DNA of 64,000 bases, taken from positions 41,949,820 through 42,013,819 of the forward strand of contig OY987301.1 of assembly GCA_963920635.1 (NCBI GenBank), in the 5' to 3' direction. Below the pieces are notes generated by a model. It did not search any database and had not been told where the DNA came from. It saw only the letters and a list, made by a program, of their open reading frames with translations. Positions 21,196 to 33,811 of this stretch are shown piece by piece. Numbering within the stretch: the first letter of the stretch is position 1; each line of letters begins with the position of its first letter. The stretch is from Pseudeuparius sepicola (lineage: Eukaryota; Arthropoda; Insecta; Coleoptera; Anthribidae). The translations under genes were made by a program, and so were the position numbers.

Positions 21196-24100
21196 ATGGA
21201 GATTAATAGGAGTATTGTCATAGGGCCGCTGCCTGGGGATCGCCAGGGCATGTCTGGAGCCGGCGCTGGGCATGACAGCGAGCGGGACGTCGGTGACAGG
21301 GCGCTGATGAGGCGGGCCCCTGTTGCACAAACAGCTACAGCCCAACAACACGAACATCTACAACATGGGAGCCAAACGAGAACTAGGGTTCCACCCACCG
21401 AAGGTGCTGCGCGGGAACTTCAGCCAGCGTTCACTCAGGCGGGATTACAACGACGACGCATGAAATGGACTGGGTCCATGAATGAATCGATAATGCGTAT
21501 TTTTTACAGGGTGACAAACTTAGGACAAGAGATGATCGGCTACCGACAACAACTGCATGCCGAGTTCTGCAGGGAGTTTCCACACATGCAAGTGTCTGAA
21601 CAAAGAGTGTCAGATCAGTATCGAACTATTCTAAGAAATAACCGAATTCCAGAAACGCGACTCAATGCTATAAAACGGGAAGTTGAGCTAGAGATCCATG
21701 GCGAACACATAGACATAGACAACAACAATGGGGAAATTCAACTGCCTGGACCACAACAAGAAGCCGGAACGGCAGAGCGAACAACTGAGAATCGGGAAAT
21801 TCAAGTGCCTGGACCACAAGAAAACGCCGAGACGACGGGACGAACAACTGAGAATCGGGAATCAGTTAACGGAGAACACTTTGAAAGCCTAGACACACAG
21901 CTGAAAGGGGCGGTATTGCGATACGAAGGCACAGACCCACTGAGCAGACCACCGCTACCAAGATTGAACTCTTCCAGGAAACTTGCAATCATGCTCGATA
22001 TTATGAACACCAGAATTTTACCCAACTATGTTTCAGTAACACCAACATTGGAACATATGCACATGTTAATCTACTGTGCCGCAACGGCCATCATCACTGC
22101 AATGGGAGCCAAGATCCGGACGGCTCAAGAGTTAAATCGTGCAAGACCAGAACCACGAATGGCTCAATGGGAGATGCGACTAAACCGGAAGATCGAGAGT
22201 CTCCGTAAAGACATAGGACAAGTAACGGAATATATCAGAGGAGTTAGAACTAGAAAGATCCAGAGGGCGGTGCAGGCAATAATGAGCCGCACCCAAATGC
22301 ATTCTCAGCGTGACCCCGCGAACATCACTGCTCAACAATGTCTTGATACATTAAAACAAAAACTTTCTGTTTTCGCAGGGCGTCTGAGGAGATACAAGGC
22401 TAGTAACAACAGGAAACGAGACAACAAACTTTTTGAACGATCAGAAAAAGTTTTCTACCGTACTTTGAATTCTAGCGGCGATGCCACAAATGCGACTTAC
22501 CCTACCAGAGAACAGGTCGACGGTTTCTGGAGAAATCAACTTGCCACACCAGGTCCATACAATGTCAGTGCAAGCTGGATCAGCGAAGAACGCGAGATGG
22601 GCCGGAACTATAGCCAGATGCAACACGAGCAATTCACAACCGCTGAGGTCTCCGATGTCATCAAGAATTCCCACAACTGGAAGGCACCAGGTCCAGATCA
22701 TCTCCAAAATTACTGGATTAAGAAGTTGTGGTGCACGCATGAACAAATAACTGCCTTAATTAATGAAGTCTTGCTCGATCCTCTGAAAATGCCATTGTTT
22801 CTTACACAGGGTGCAACCTACTTGTTACCAAAAGACCAGCGGAATACGGATAATCCTGCCAAGTACCGCCCAATAACCTGCTTGCCTACGCTGTACAAGA
22901 TAATCACATCTTGCCTTACGCAGCGAATATATGCTCACTGTGAGCGGAACAACATCATGGCAATGCAGCAGAAGGGCTGCGCGAAGGGCGCAATGGGATG
23001 CAAAGAGCAACTCATCATAGACTCTGTCATCTGCAACCAGGCTCATTCCAGGCAACGAAACCTCTACATGGCTTATGTGGACTACAAAAAAGCATTTGAT
23101 TCCGTACCTCACGACTGGCTCACAGTACAAAATAGATCATCATACAGTTTCCTTTTTAGAACACGTTATGACAACCTGGCGCACTAAGATACAACTCAGA
23201 ACCGCAAGCAGTAACATCGAGACCGACACAATCAACATCCGAAGAGGGATTTTCCAAGGAGATTCACTCAGTCCACTGTGGTTCTGCATGGCGATGAACC
23301 CTCTATCACACCGGTTGAACTCTACGAAATATGGCTTCGCTATCAAAAGCAACAGATCAGAAGCGTTCAGGTTGAATCACCTGTTATATATGGATGATTT
23401 AAAACTGATGGCCGCAACCAAGAACCAACTAACGCAAATGCTTAAAATTGTAGAGGAGTTCTCCAGGGACATCGGAATGCAGTTTGGACTGGACAAGTGC
23501 CGCACCCTTAATATCGTCCGGGGAAAGCTCGAACAAGGCGCACACGAGATGCAGGACGGACAGGAGATCGAAGCAATGAGCGTGGGAGATACATACAAGT
23601 ACCTCGGGATGAAGCAAGCTCAAAGGATAGATCATCGAACAATGAAGACCGATTTAACTAATGAATTCATCAAGAGAGTAAGACAAGTAGTGCGAACTGA
23701 TCTTAACAGCAGGAATTTGTTTAAGGCCCTAAACACGTATGCGTGCTCTGTACTAAGCTATTCCTTCGGAATAGTGAATTGGACCAACACGGACATCAAC
23801 AACTTGCAACGAAAAGTTAGGACACTACTGACAAAAGCTCATAAACATCATCCCCGTAGCGCCGTAGAAAGAACAACCCTGCCACGTCAACAAGGAGGAA
23901 GAGGATTGGCAGACCTCAGCAAGCAATTGGACCAACAAATACTAAATCTGCGTAATTATTTCCACAGACAGGCCAACAGCTCCACACTACATAAAGCTAT
24001 ATGCGGAGCAGACGTCTCAACACCGCTACGTCTGACGGAACACGAGCATCACAATCACCACCGAACTGACAACGATAAACTACAGAGGTGGTTAGAGAAG

Positions 24101-24901
24101 CCGCTGCACGGGAGGCATCCTAATGAGGTTAACCAGGAACATGTCGACAAGTTAGCGTCGTACTATTGGCTGACCTCGGGACGGATGTTCCCAGAGACAG
24201 AAGGCTTCTTACTGGCCATACAAGATCAGGTTATACCAACTCGCAACTACCTAAAATTCATTGTAGGAGATGCATCGGTAGTGGATGACAGATGCAGATA
24301 CGGGTGCCCAACTTCAGAAACAATCCAGCACATAACAGGAGGATGTCAGATGTTTGCATCAACGGAATATAAGGAACGACACGATTCGGTTGCCAAGATC
24401 TTGCACCAGGAACTGGCGGAAAAGCTGCTGCTTGTGCAGACAGAGAGGGTCCCATATTACAACTACACACCTGAGCCTGTTCTTGAGAACAGAAACTACA
24501 AGATGTACTGGGATCGTACAGTTCTGACTGATCAACGAGTTGCCCATAACAGACCGGACCTTATAATAGTTGATAAAATTTCTAGGAAGACAACTCTGAT
24601 TGATGTGGCCATCCCGAACAACAACAACCTGCGTGTGAAGCAAGTCGAGAAGATCGCGAAGTACAGAGACTTAGAAGAACGAATTAGAAGGCAATGGGAA
24701 ATGGAGAACGTCCAGACGATTCCAATCATCATGTCAACAACTGGTGTTATACCAAAAAGTTTGCTGAGAAACATCAAGGAGCTGAATCTAACTGATAGTC
24801 TTTACAGGTCCATGCAGAAAGCGGTACTACTTGCGACAGCCCGAACCGTCAGGAAATTCATGGGGAATGCAGGATCGTCCAACAACATCAATGTCACCTA
24901 A
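21196..24901 (+). pseudogene. R4/Dong-like polyprotein (RT + endonuclease), one frameshift
   Basis: The first ATG is at 21196; the upstream in-frame sequence has none. Around residue 90 is a Myb-like segment (MKWTGSMNESIMRIFYR...) likely to bind DNA. Reverse transcriptase motifs follow: PKDQRNTDNPAKYRPITCL, AYVDYKKAFDSVPHDWL (motif A), GIFQGDSLSPLWFCMAMNP (motif B), LLYMDDLKLMAAT (motif C). Then come a C-x3-C-x7-H-x4-C knuckle (about 24292-24345) and an endonuclease with RPDLIIVD and LIDVAIP, the PD...D-x-K-like core. The frame breaks at about 23115-23135, between motif A and YKIDHHTVSFL; bases appear to be missing there, so this copy is probably dead although otherwise complete to the stop at 24899-24901. 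Confidence 0.85.
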
Positions 24902-25020
24902 GGCCCGATTACATGGCAAGGGTCTCGTCCGAGCCAGATCCTTTTGGTATCCGGGATGCCCGGGATCTGAGTGAATGTTCCCCGTAGAGGGAGTGCGAAT
25001 GCCTTTTGGCTAAGTCGAGA

Positions 25021-25418
25021 TAATAATAATAATTCTCACCCTCACAATACTCCAAACTAGGAGTACCCCAGAAGCAACCACATGCTTGTGCGGGGGAGGG
25101 GGGCAATTACCATTATTTTGTCTTCGTTGCCATTTGCGGCTAGAGCCGACTTTTTTCCCGATAGAACTAGGATAGCATTCGCTCAAGTACTAGGGAAAAC
25201 CCTAGAAAACCGTAGTAATCCCAGTGAGTGTAGGACAATTAGTGAATCACACGGGCAAAGCCTATTTAAGAGCAATACCGTGAACCCACATTTGTCCAGT
25301 GCTCTTGGCCATAGCGGTGTTTTTCTTTAAAGACATATGCATGTGCCTGCCTCGAACCAAGGTCGATCGAAGGCAGAAAAACATGCAGTCTGAAAAGTCA
25401 GCGCCGGTACGAGCGACG
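25021..25418 (-). mobile_element. SINE-like element, long copy B
   Basis: Same boundaries as copy A at 3826-4238. On the minus strand GGTTCGAGGC (25358-25349) is an exact Pol III B-box match, about 60 bases from the 5' end, as in a tRNA. The A box is unclear. The 3' tail (TTA repeats) is shared with the TAA tail of the R4-like element, so the retrotransposon seems to have inserted into this SINE's tail. Confidence 0.6.
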
Positions 25419-26340
25419 ATATGAACATAATGACCTATTTTTTGAGTCAATCTCTAAAATCTAATAATTATCTAGACAAAATAGCGTTTTTTTAGATTTT
25501 TTTCAATAGAAGACCTTGTCTAAATAGGAAGTAGAATTCAATGCAATCAAATGCAATAGACTATTCAAAAAGTCTAATAGTTCAAATGTCCTTATTGGAG
25601 ACCGGGGCGGGGCCTAAATAATATCAACACTAGGTTAAGATATCAGTGATACTTTTCTGTGTCCACGAAGGGAGTTGACAAGAGGGGAAACATTTTTATT
25701 TTGCGTCGAAGATTCCTTCATGATTATTGCCGAAATCGTGAAAAAATGAGCTTAACATGAAATTGATTGCCTATACGCAACGCATATGCCAAATTGTTAT
25801 CAACAAAACCTAAGTACCGGTTGGTACATCGACAATCATCAATTCATCGTGATCTCATTCCTTAACGCGTTTATCAAAGAACTCTGAAATCCTACAAAAA
25901 GACGGAAACTCATCCTAACCTTCTTGTCAGAGCAACAGATTATACGACCCCGACCACAATCTTCCTCCTAAAGGATATAGCTTCACTCTTTGACTTAAAC
26001 TACCAGAACACTCCAAATTCCCCAAATCGATCCAACCGCCTAATCTTTTCTAGGCTAACCCAATCCTGAGGCATTTCGCCTCGTCTTTTACAAAGGAGTG
26101 GACGAAAACTCCTCAATCGAGGATAGATAGACTCCCATACTAACTTTGACCTAAGTGTTTCATTCAGCTCAATGTTCGAAATGGATTTCATCTTCTCCAG
26201 CCAAAAAAAGCCACTTTTGGTGCGATATGTCTGCCTCAATGTTATCCCGTATTTGTGTAGGTGCAATATCGCTTTATATCACACATAAATTAATATACAA
26301 ACTCGTTGATATTGCATTTTCATCCGACTTTGACCCCCAG
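25419..26340. other. No gene recognised
   Basis: An 88-codon minus-strand frame (26266-26000; contains KSGFFWLEKMKSISN) has fairly protein-like composition but no known motif. It is preceded by no clear splice signal. I leave it unassigned; it may be a decayed mobile element. Confidence 0.25.
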
Positions 26341-26700
26341 AACTAATTAACACTGTTGCCAAGTCGGTCGGTCGCTCACTTCGACCGCGCCCCTCCCCTC
26401 CAATGCTAATTGCCCTACACGTGTTTTACATCGCATTATCTATTATGCAACACGGGTGGTAAGTGATGTATGGCGTTAATGACATGACTTGCAGGATCGG
26501 CGCGTAACGGCCCAGCAAAGGGACGCCCTATCAGGCTGCGGCAATAATCATGTATATCTGGGTCAGCTTGTTCGGCTGTCCGACAAGGGGGTCGTCACCG
26601 GATGGCCTATGTGCATTATTGCGTTTGAATGTTATGTATGTGGGGCACAGCATATCGAAGATCGAAGCTAAAGTGGACGCGAACCGCGTGATGTTGACTT
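26341..26700. other. Unique GC-balanced block, candidate regulatory DNA
   Basis: Contains GGTCGGTCGCTCACTTCGAC, CCAATGCTAATTGCCC and other ATTA/TAAT words, with no repeat copy in the window and no coding frame. Possible conserved non-coding element; unproven. Confidence 0.25.
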
Positions 26701-27798
26701 ATTACACAGTGTGTCAGAGAAGAATCTAATAATTAGAAAGCTTTACTTTTTATATCGACTCATACTTTTTTCCGTTATATCCAGGTTGTTATAAATAAAG
26801 TATGGTCAATCCAGTGACTACAGTTTCTTTGGACTAAAATGAAGTGATTTTTTATGCCATTTTTCATTTAGTCATACAGGGCGATACAGTTGATATAACA
26901 AAAGAATTTTTTTATTAACTATCTACCTATATTTGTTAAATGGTTGTTTAGTCTTGAAGATTTCACGGAGATAAAAAAGGGTTAAAATAAATTGAGTGTA
27001 AATTTGAACGACATGAAGAAAACAACAACAAAAATAATGAGACAATATATTTAGTAGGTATGGTATATATGAACTCACTTGGAACAGCATAAAAACGCTT
27101 GGGCGGCGTTTGCTTTGAAAAACAAGACAGAGTCATAGGCGGCGCGCGGCCCTTAATAATTTTATAAAAAATTTATTTAAATGCTCTAGAACATAATAAA
27201 ATAAACTTTAAAATAATTTCAACCAAAGCAAACCAATAATTTTATTACACACAAAACAACGCTGACCAATCAAATCGCTACGCTTCCTTTCTTATTGGCT
27301 GCCTCCTTGATTAGGTCGCCGTCGACCGCATAAAACCTTTTAATTTTATACGGGTGATTTCTGCTGATAAGTCTGGTATTTTTACCAGAAGCAGAGCGTG
27401 GTAATGGGGAACTTGCACAAAAATTAAATTTGAAAAATATTACTTTCAAACGTAATTTATTGCCATTAAATGAACCACAGTTCACAAAAAACTTATTTTT
27501 TATTTTTATATAATAAATATAAGCAATTAAAAACTGCAAAATTCAAATCATTCTTGAAACGCGCCCTCCTTGGTTGTGACGTCAACTAGCTCGTTGGTGG
27601 TGGCGCCTCTGGTGAGAGGCAGCACCATGCATAAACTAATATGGGCGGAACATGTAAACAAACTACAGCACCACGCAAGCCTTGTTTAGAAAGACCAAAC
27701 AAGAACGTCCTATCCTTGTCTATCCGTCTAATTAGAGTCTATCTCAGTTGATAACGTTTGAAAAGTGTGAGCTGAGTGCTGTATTAAATAGTTATTTA
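26701..27798. other. No gene recognised; one isolated MITE-type end
   Basis: AT-rich DNA. TCATACAGGGCGATACAG at 26872 looks like a lone TACAGGG-type transposon end with no partner found. An 89-codon minus frame (27539-27270) has no recognisable features. Confidence 0.3.
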
Positions 27799-27908
27799 CA
27801 TTGCGAGGTGCGTAAGCCTAAGCCCACTTTTTTGGCCGAGGAGGTGGTTTAACGTTCGCGTTGCCTCGGGCCCTCCGAAGCCAAAAAGTGCTTACGCATC
27901 AAGCAATG
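27799..27908. repeat. 110-bp imperfect hairpin
   Basis: CATTGCGAGGTGCGTAAGC on the left pairs with GCTTACGCATCAAGCAATG on the right. CCCACTTTTTTGGCCGAGG pairs with CCGAAGCCAAAAAGTG. The tip contains AACGTTCGCGTT. A compact foldback with GC-rich arms; possibly a small structured element. Confidence 0.65.
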
Positions 27909-28067
27909 CAGGTATTACATTTTTCCTGCTATCGACAATGTCATTCGGTAGGTACTTGCTTACTTTGAATTTAAATGCACTATGGAGTAGATGGTGACTA
28001 ATAATCTTTATAAAAAACATTGCCCAATTATTACTAAAAGAGGTGATAATAAAAAAAAATAAAAAAA

Positions 28068-28145
28068 ATTGTGCTTCGTGTGGGATTGAACCCGGGACCT
28101 ACGAATTACTAGTGCCGTAGCCTCACCATTCAGTTACAGAAGTGC
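28068..28145 (-). repeat. tRNA-like sequence (SINE head or tRNA relic)
   Basis: On the minus strand TAACTGAATGG (28136-28126) resembles a Pol III A box and GGTTCAATCC (28092-28083) is a perfect B box, at tRNA spacing. A loop CTAGTAA lies where an anticodon loop would be, but its stem is poor and the acceptor ends do not pair fully. It is therefore not called as a working tRNA gene. A related sequence is at 29484-29558. Confidence 0.5.
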
Positions 28146-28834
28146 TTGTTAAATTTGGACTTTTACGCGGTTCTTATTTTTGACCTACATCAGATCCCTC
28201 TGGAAGTGGGTCGACGAAACGCTTATTTTAACGTTTAGTTTCCAATCTCCCTTCTCTAATTCTATGTAGCTGTCACTCCTGTCACTGCCTTCCGATCGAT
28301 CGAGCTATTTAACGCCACGACCATTCCCGCGCTTTTCGTTTTGTTTCAAATGAATAGTTTGCGGTCACAACTTTAATTATTTATTGCAAACTAAATATTG
28401 CGATTTGAGGGCTGATATTTGGTATGTGCTCTTTCTATAGATAGGTAAATATATTAAAGAAATAAAAAAATGTTCAAGTTCCCCATTGCTATGAAATACA
28501 TCGGGCCCCGTATATCACTGTGTTCCAAGGGACTTTATACTCTACACAAAATTTTCAAATGTTGTGTCCCACCCCCAACACATAATCTGAGTAGGTATGA
28601 TCAAAGTATATGTGTCAACTATAAACTCATTAGTTACATTATTATTAGCTATGACGAAAAGTACATCATTTGTTAGAACTAATAAAGATCAAATTTGATT
28701 TCTGACAACGTATAAGTCCAATATAAATAATATGTTGATCATTTACAACCTTTATTTTGATAGAGGCATCAAAAGTAGTGAATTAAAATAAGCAGTGGGT
28801 CTACACATTTTTTTAAATTAATCGTCCGGCGTAT

Positions 28835-29340
28835 GAATTTTGCACAAACATATTATCTTTGGGTCTATTTGACCGCCAAAAGCTTTTCTGGGGAGAACCA
28901 CAGATTATTACGTTCCCTACAATTTATGCAGACAGTCTGGAGTTCAAGAAATCGCATTAAGTCCCCGCTGACGAGGGGCTATACGATCCAAATCGAAGGA
29001 ACCACAAAGTGTATAATTTTATAATTTAAATTTGAGCCCCGAGAGCGCGCGGGTCATTCAGCGACATAAAACGGTTTTATTATCCGAATCAGCGGAGGCC
29101 AATACATTTTGAGCCAGATTTTCTACTCTTTTATCGTTATTGTAATTCAAATAATCTCGCGCAATAAAAATGGGGAATGTATTGCCGATAACGTACGAGC
29201 CCGATGGTCCCATAACCGATTCTGCGGCCGCACTTTTAATAAAACCGGGAGTTTCGGTACAGTTCACGTGTTTTTCACTGTATAATGTCCTCTCTCGTAT
29301 GGCGCTGTGGCATTTATCCAATATTTTTCGATTCTTGATT
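28835..29340. promoter_or_regulatory. Candidate enhancer-like unique block
   Basis: Single-copy, compositionally distinct DNA with two AACCACA words (28897 and 29001; Runt-family site) and several ATAAAA/TTTATT and TTTAAT words (Caudal- or Hox-like). It has no coding frame of note and ends just before a TACAGGGTGG transposon end at 29371. Regulatory function is inference from motif content only. Confidence 0.25.
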
Positions 29341-29483
29341 TATTTGCTTGACTCTGGACATCTACACTATACAGGGTGGAAAAGTGTGTATGATTAAAGA
29401 AAAACTTGATTTGTTTTCAAATGGAACATTGTTTGACTAATGTTTATTTAGGTCAGCTAATTTATATATATTGTTGAGGCTTT

Positions 29484-29558
29484 GTGTTGGGCTCGAACCC
29501 GGGACCTACTATTTAGTAGTTGCGGGCTTGAACCCCCAGCTAAGTAACTGCCACTCTT
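29484..29558 (-). repeat. tRNA-like sequence 2
   Basis: On the minus strand TTACTTAGCTGG (A-box-like, about 29547-29536) and GGTTCGAGCC (B box, 29499-29490). It shares GTAGGTCCCGGGTTC with the tRNA-like piece at 28068-28145. A clover leaf is not complete. Probably a SINE head of the same tRNA origin. Confidence 0.5.
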
Positions 29559-29559
29559 A

Positions 29560-31627
29560 TTTGGCACTGGGGAAATATTCGTACTCTTTCTGATCAAAAC
29601 CAGTCCATAGCTTATTAACCAGTTTGTTTCATTATAAATAGTTTTAAGGTCCTTGCAGAGTAAGTGTTGTTAGGCAATACTTTGTATACCTAGCAACCAC
29701 TAGCAATAACACTAACAGGGTACTTCGAACATTTGACTTAGCTGCCAGAAAATGTCAGAGTAAAATATTCACGGTCTAATAGCATTCGAAGGCGTGAAAA
29801 ATGAGTAGGTAGTTCTATTTGAAAAATACTTGTCTGAAACTTTGCAAAATAGGCATAAGGGTTTCTGGCGTAACAAACAGACTTCGCGTTTGAATGACTG
29901 GCGTAAATTAGTAGGTGCACTTCATTAGTATGCCACTAAATCATAGCCTTCTATCATTTTATCTAAACTGAGATAATCATTTTTTGAACTACTCGGACTT
30001 TTTTAAAATGCCCATTTTCGGCTAAACGACACGCAATTAATATCGTGTGTGATATAAAGTAAAACTTAATTGACCGAGCAAGCGAAATATGTACAGGATG
30101 TTAACGTGAGTAACTCTATTTTCTCGGAAATTTTCAAGTTCCAAAAGGTGATCTGATGCAGTTTCTTTCAAGGAATCGACTGCCTCCGAGAAAATTGGAC
30201 TAGAAACAAAAAACTGTTTTTCCACCAAAAAGCAAAATGGCGGATTATCATATATTTATTTATAGGACATTAAAGGGACAAAGAAATATAGATGATGTCT
30301 GATTTTTCGATATCGCTTCCGGTTTAACCAGAATGACTTATTTTATGCAAATTTTGAGTTTTGCGATTTCAGAAAAACTGTGTCACATAGACAATTAATT
30401 TCCTACCGAAAATACAGAAATTAACTTTCTGATATCTCACTCGCAGCCAGCCGTGTTCACTGCGCTCAAAGGCAGAATTAAATTATTTCATCAGATCAGA
30501 TTTGCAATGTTATCATTTGATAGTTATTTGTATACCAAAACAGTGAAGTTCAACTTTTTATAACGAATCTGGGATTTAGTTGCTGAGGCCTCTAATCTCT
30601 ATCAACTTATTAATAAATCAATGATAATAATAATAATTTTTATCATTTTAGCATTTTTATTTTTATATATTCAAAACACGAAAATAAATTTGACTCTCTG
30701 AAAATCACTTATAGGGGTTATCTGGGAATTGCTTTCAGATCGCACTATTGCGCATGCTCTGACTATTAGTTTGTGAACAGTTGTCAAACCGTTTGGACAG
30801 CAAATTGCATGAAATATTTGTAAGAACAGCAAGCTATTAGTGGGCATATTTTGATGTAGTATACTCGCATTTGTGTCATCATCGCACTGTTCCGGATATG
30901 ACCATATCGGCCATTTTTTCAAATGGCGAGTGTGTCATTAGATATAGCATATTTGTCTGTATAAAGCACGTTAAAATTTTTCACATGTTACACAAGGAAT
31001 ATTTCGAGAACATAAATGATAATGTGAACCCCGAATTAATTTCTTTTATTTAGCTAATTGAACAAGAATCTTAAAACTTCGTATAAAAAACCAGACTAGA
31101 TAATACTGACTGAATTAAGAACTGAACTGAACTGAAGAAATGAATTATTTCCCAAAAAAACTGTCGGTTAATTCCAACGAGAATATACTAACCGTCTTGG
31201 ATACTGCCAGGCTCATGAAGTTGGAACGCTCAATTAACTAGACTCTTGTTCATTTTGCCAAATAAAATAAATTATGTAATTGCAACCGATGCCATCATAT
31301 CCGGAGGAGTGATGCTGTTACAACTGCGAGTACCCCACCAAAAGATGACCATTTGACAACTAAAATTAAAGTGTGCCAGCATTTCGTTGAAATACTTTTC
31401 CTTTTCGCGAAAATGAATTTATTCCTTACTTTATGCACACAGTGTACATAAATGACTATTTAACAAAAAAGGAAATAATATATTTACATAACACATTTTC
31501 TCTAAGCGCTTTTTAAAAGTTGCGTTCCGTTGCGTTTCGGTTTATTGTCATACAAGACTCCCAATTTTTTTGTTTTAAATTATTGACATTCCTAGAATTT
31601 GTTTTATGGACCTCACTTTTTAATTTC
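29560..31627. other. No gene recognised
   Basis: AT-rich DNA with short repeats. TGTACAGGATGTTAACGTGAG at 30090 and AAAATGGCGGATTATCAT at 30234 resemble decayed transposon ends. A microsatellite-like AATAATAATAAT stretch lies at 30625. No frame with coding character. Confidence 0.35.
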
Positions 31628-32290
31628 CCCCATTAGAAATAGGCTAGTGGCGAAAAGTCGGGAGACTTAGGAGGCCACCTGTAGAACATGTAAAAAATCA
31701 AATGAATTAAAGTAAAAATATTTGTTTTATTATGCTTTAGGATTATACCTTATACCTAGTACTTCCAATGGATATATTTCTAAAATTATAATTTAAAAAC
31801 TCCTATACTCTTCTTGCTTTATGAACTGGGGCTCCATCTTGTTGAAGCCACATTATTTGCACAAAGCGAGGATACATATTTTGCAACAAATTTGATTTCA
31901 CTTGTCAGGGTGCCTTCGGAAACATGCTAACCAATCACAGTTTGATTAATTATTTCGCACCAAACATTAACACCAAAATGCCCTTAGTCCTCTATGGGGT
32001 CATTTTATACGGATTTTCTTTGCCCCAGTGATGGTTATTTTTTATATTTGGAATGACTGATTTTCTTCAGTCCATAAAATATGTTTGAAAATCCTATTAT
32101 CATCTCGCTCTAGAATAGCCATCTGCGCAATGAATTTTTTTTTCTACATTAATGGGCTGAATCTGCTGTAATTGATTTTCTGGGTTTTCTCCAATATAAT
32201 TTAAGACCATTGGCATATTTTCCTCATTTCTCGCCCTCCTTATTGTCTTGACTTTTCTGACGTTAACTACATCTACATTATTTCTTAATG
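31628..32290 (-). pseudogene. Decayed mariner-like transposase
   Basis: Read on the minus strand in several frames, the transposase order is kept. RRARNEENMPMVLNYI is near the N-terminus, then GHFGVNVWCEIIN (around 31960), IMWLQQDGAPVHKARRV (around 31840; second catalytic D) and WPPKSPDFSPL (around 31660; third D). Stops and frameshifts occur throughout, so it is long dead. It is of the same general family as the transposase halves at 39.6-40.7 kb. Inverted ends were not found. Confidence 0.65.
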
Positions 32291-32840
32291 TTATGTTCTA
32301 AACGTTGGAACATTTTGTACCTAGGGGGCATATCGTTCTGGATATCGTTGCCGATAACTATAACGAGTTTTTTCTGGCTTCCCCATAAATAAATGTAGAA
32401 ATTATTTACTTTAAATGTTTATTTTTGTAGAGTTATTACCCTGTAGAATTAAAGGGACAATGGGACATGTAGGTTTGATAAATAAAAGGAAAGTGACTTC
32501 TCATACGATCAATTTGATCAATTTGATCTTTATCCCACAATAAAACTGTTTGAAATGTATTCGGGATCTCTATAAGCTAACCCATAGACAGCTAAAAAAA
32601 CCTACATAAATAACATATCCACTTTTCTACATGACTAGCCACTGCACGTAAAAATTTTTTTGGGTACTTTTACCACTGGTAATGTCGAACTTGACAGTTT
32701 AAGATAACCCAAACAAAAACAAAGGAATGTCATAGTCTATATGATTAATATTTTAATCATATAATTCCCCTGCTAGGGTGTATTAGTTTGATGATTTGCA
32801 AAAATATCCTGAAAGATATACTTCTAGCTGTTTAACATTA

Positions 32841-33353
32841 TAGACCGTCAGATAGTGACAGATTTAGGGTTGAAAATTACATCGATGTTGAGTAGAATGA
32901 TGGGAAATATACGAGTGGCCCCTGAGGCTAACATATGGAAAATTTGATTTTTCATTTTTCACAACTCGATTCTATATTTTCACGCAAGACGTGTTCATTA
33001 AATGATTAATTAATATAATCTGGCTTCGGAAAACCAAAGGCTTGAGTGTCGTAGGTGGCTAAAGGGTTGAAGAAATAAGGGCGTAATCTTGTAAAGAAAA
33101 ATCGAGATTTTGACGATTTTTCCACACAAGTCCATTAAAAGAATCAAAATGTACATCGTCACTAGCCCGAAAAACATATTGGCTTGAGTGGCGCGAATGG
33201 ATAAGTACATTTTGGGGTCGGAAAATTTAACAGCAATTTTTTCGATTTTTATGTTATCCCTTCATTATACTCAGCATCGATGTACTTTTCAACCCTTTTC
33301 GAGGCTTGTATGCGAAAACGGGGCACCTAAATATGTCCCTATCTGACGGTCTA
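32841..33353. mobile_element. PIF/Harbinger-like MITE, TTA target duplication
   Basis: The ends TAGACCGTCAGATAGTGACA and the complement of TAGACCGTCAGATAGGGACA are inverted repeats flanked by TTA (32838-32840 and 33354-33356). Deeper homology (GGGTTGAAAA, ACATCGATG) extends the arms with a gap. A TWA-type 3-bp duplication is typical of PIF/Harbinger. No transposase inside. Confidence 0.6.
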
Positions 33354-33639
33354 TTAGACAAGGCGAAATAAAAAGGAAGCCCGGATGTAACGAAACTGTG
33401 GCACTGGGGTTAAACTATGTAACCAAGTATTTCATATTTATGCAGTGACCCAAGAAATTTTAATACAAATTGAGTGTCACAATGTTTACCTACATTATTT
33501 ACAACAGCTGTATAGCCCATTAATAGTGGAGAAAAAAATTAAGGACACTTGTATGACAATAACCAAAAACATGTTTAAAAATGCACATAACTTGGCGAAT
33601 GATGGAGGATATAGAAAACAAATGACAGTCACTCGACAC

Positions 33640-33811
33640 CTCAGAGAAATAACCAAGGATAGAGGGAGTAAGAACAAAAAGTAAACAAAGCCAACATCTT
33701 TTTGAGTGATGCCGCGTACTCCATTGTTTACAGCATTTCATTTCAAAATAGACGGGTTTAATAATGAGATTCAATGAAGGCACACCTCCCATAACGCTAA
33801 ATTAACAAATG
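33640..33811. repeat. Dispersed repeat family, inverted copy
   Basis: Reverse complement of the 9605-9757 segment, from CCAAGGATAGAGGGAG to CATAACGCTAAATTAACAAA. A third, shorter match with the same CTCCCTCTATCCTTGG end is at about 34284-34312. Confidence 0.5.

Larger units (their letters stand above)
20683..25032 (+). mobile_element. R4/Dong-like non-LTR retrotransposon, near full length
   Basis: A 4.35-kb element between TAA repeats: a GC-rich 5' region with a 68-bp tandem repeat, the word GTCGTAAAAGGTGACCGAGG (21141-21160), one long polyprotein frame (split by a frameshift), a short 3' UTR, and a TAA tail. Domains seen are a Myb-like N-terminal segment, reverse transcriptase, a CCHC knuckle and a C-terminal restriction-like endonuclease. 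That layout, with TAA target choice, fits the R4 clade (Dong of silkworm is the named relative). It sits against a SINE-like element on its right. Confidence 0.85.

Noticed and set aside
28068..28145. Functional tRNA gene
   Set aside because: The B box is perfect and an A box is recognisable, but the anticodon and acceptor stems do not close. A related copy nearby suggests a SINE head.
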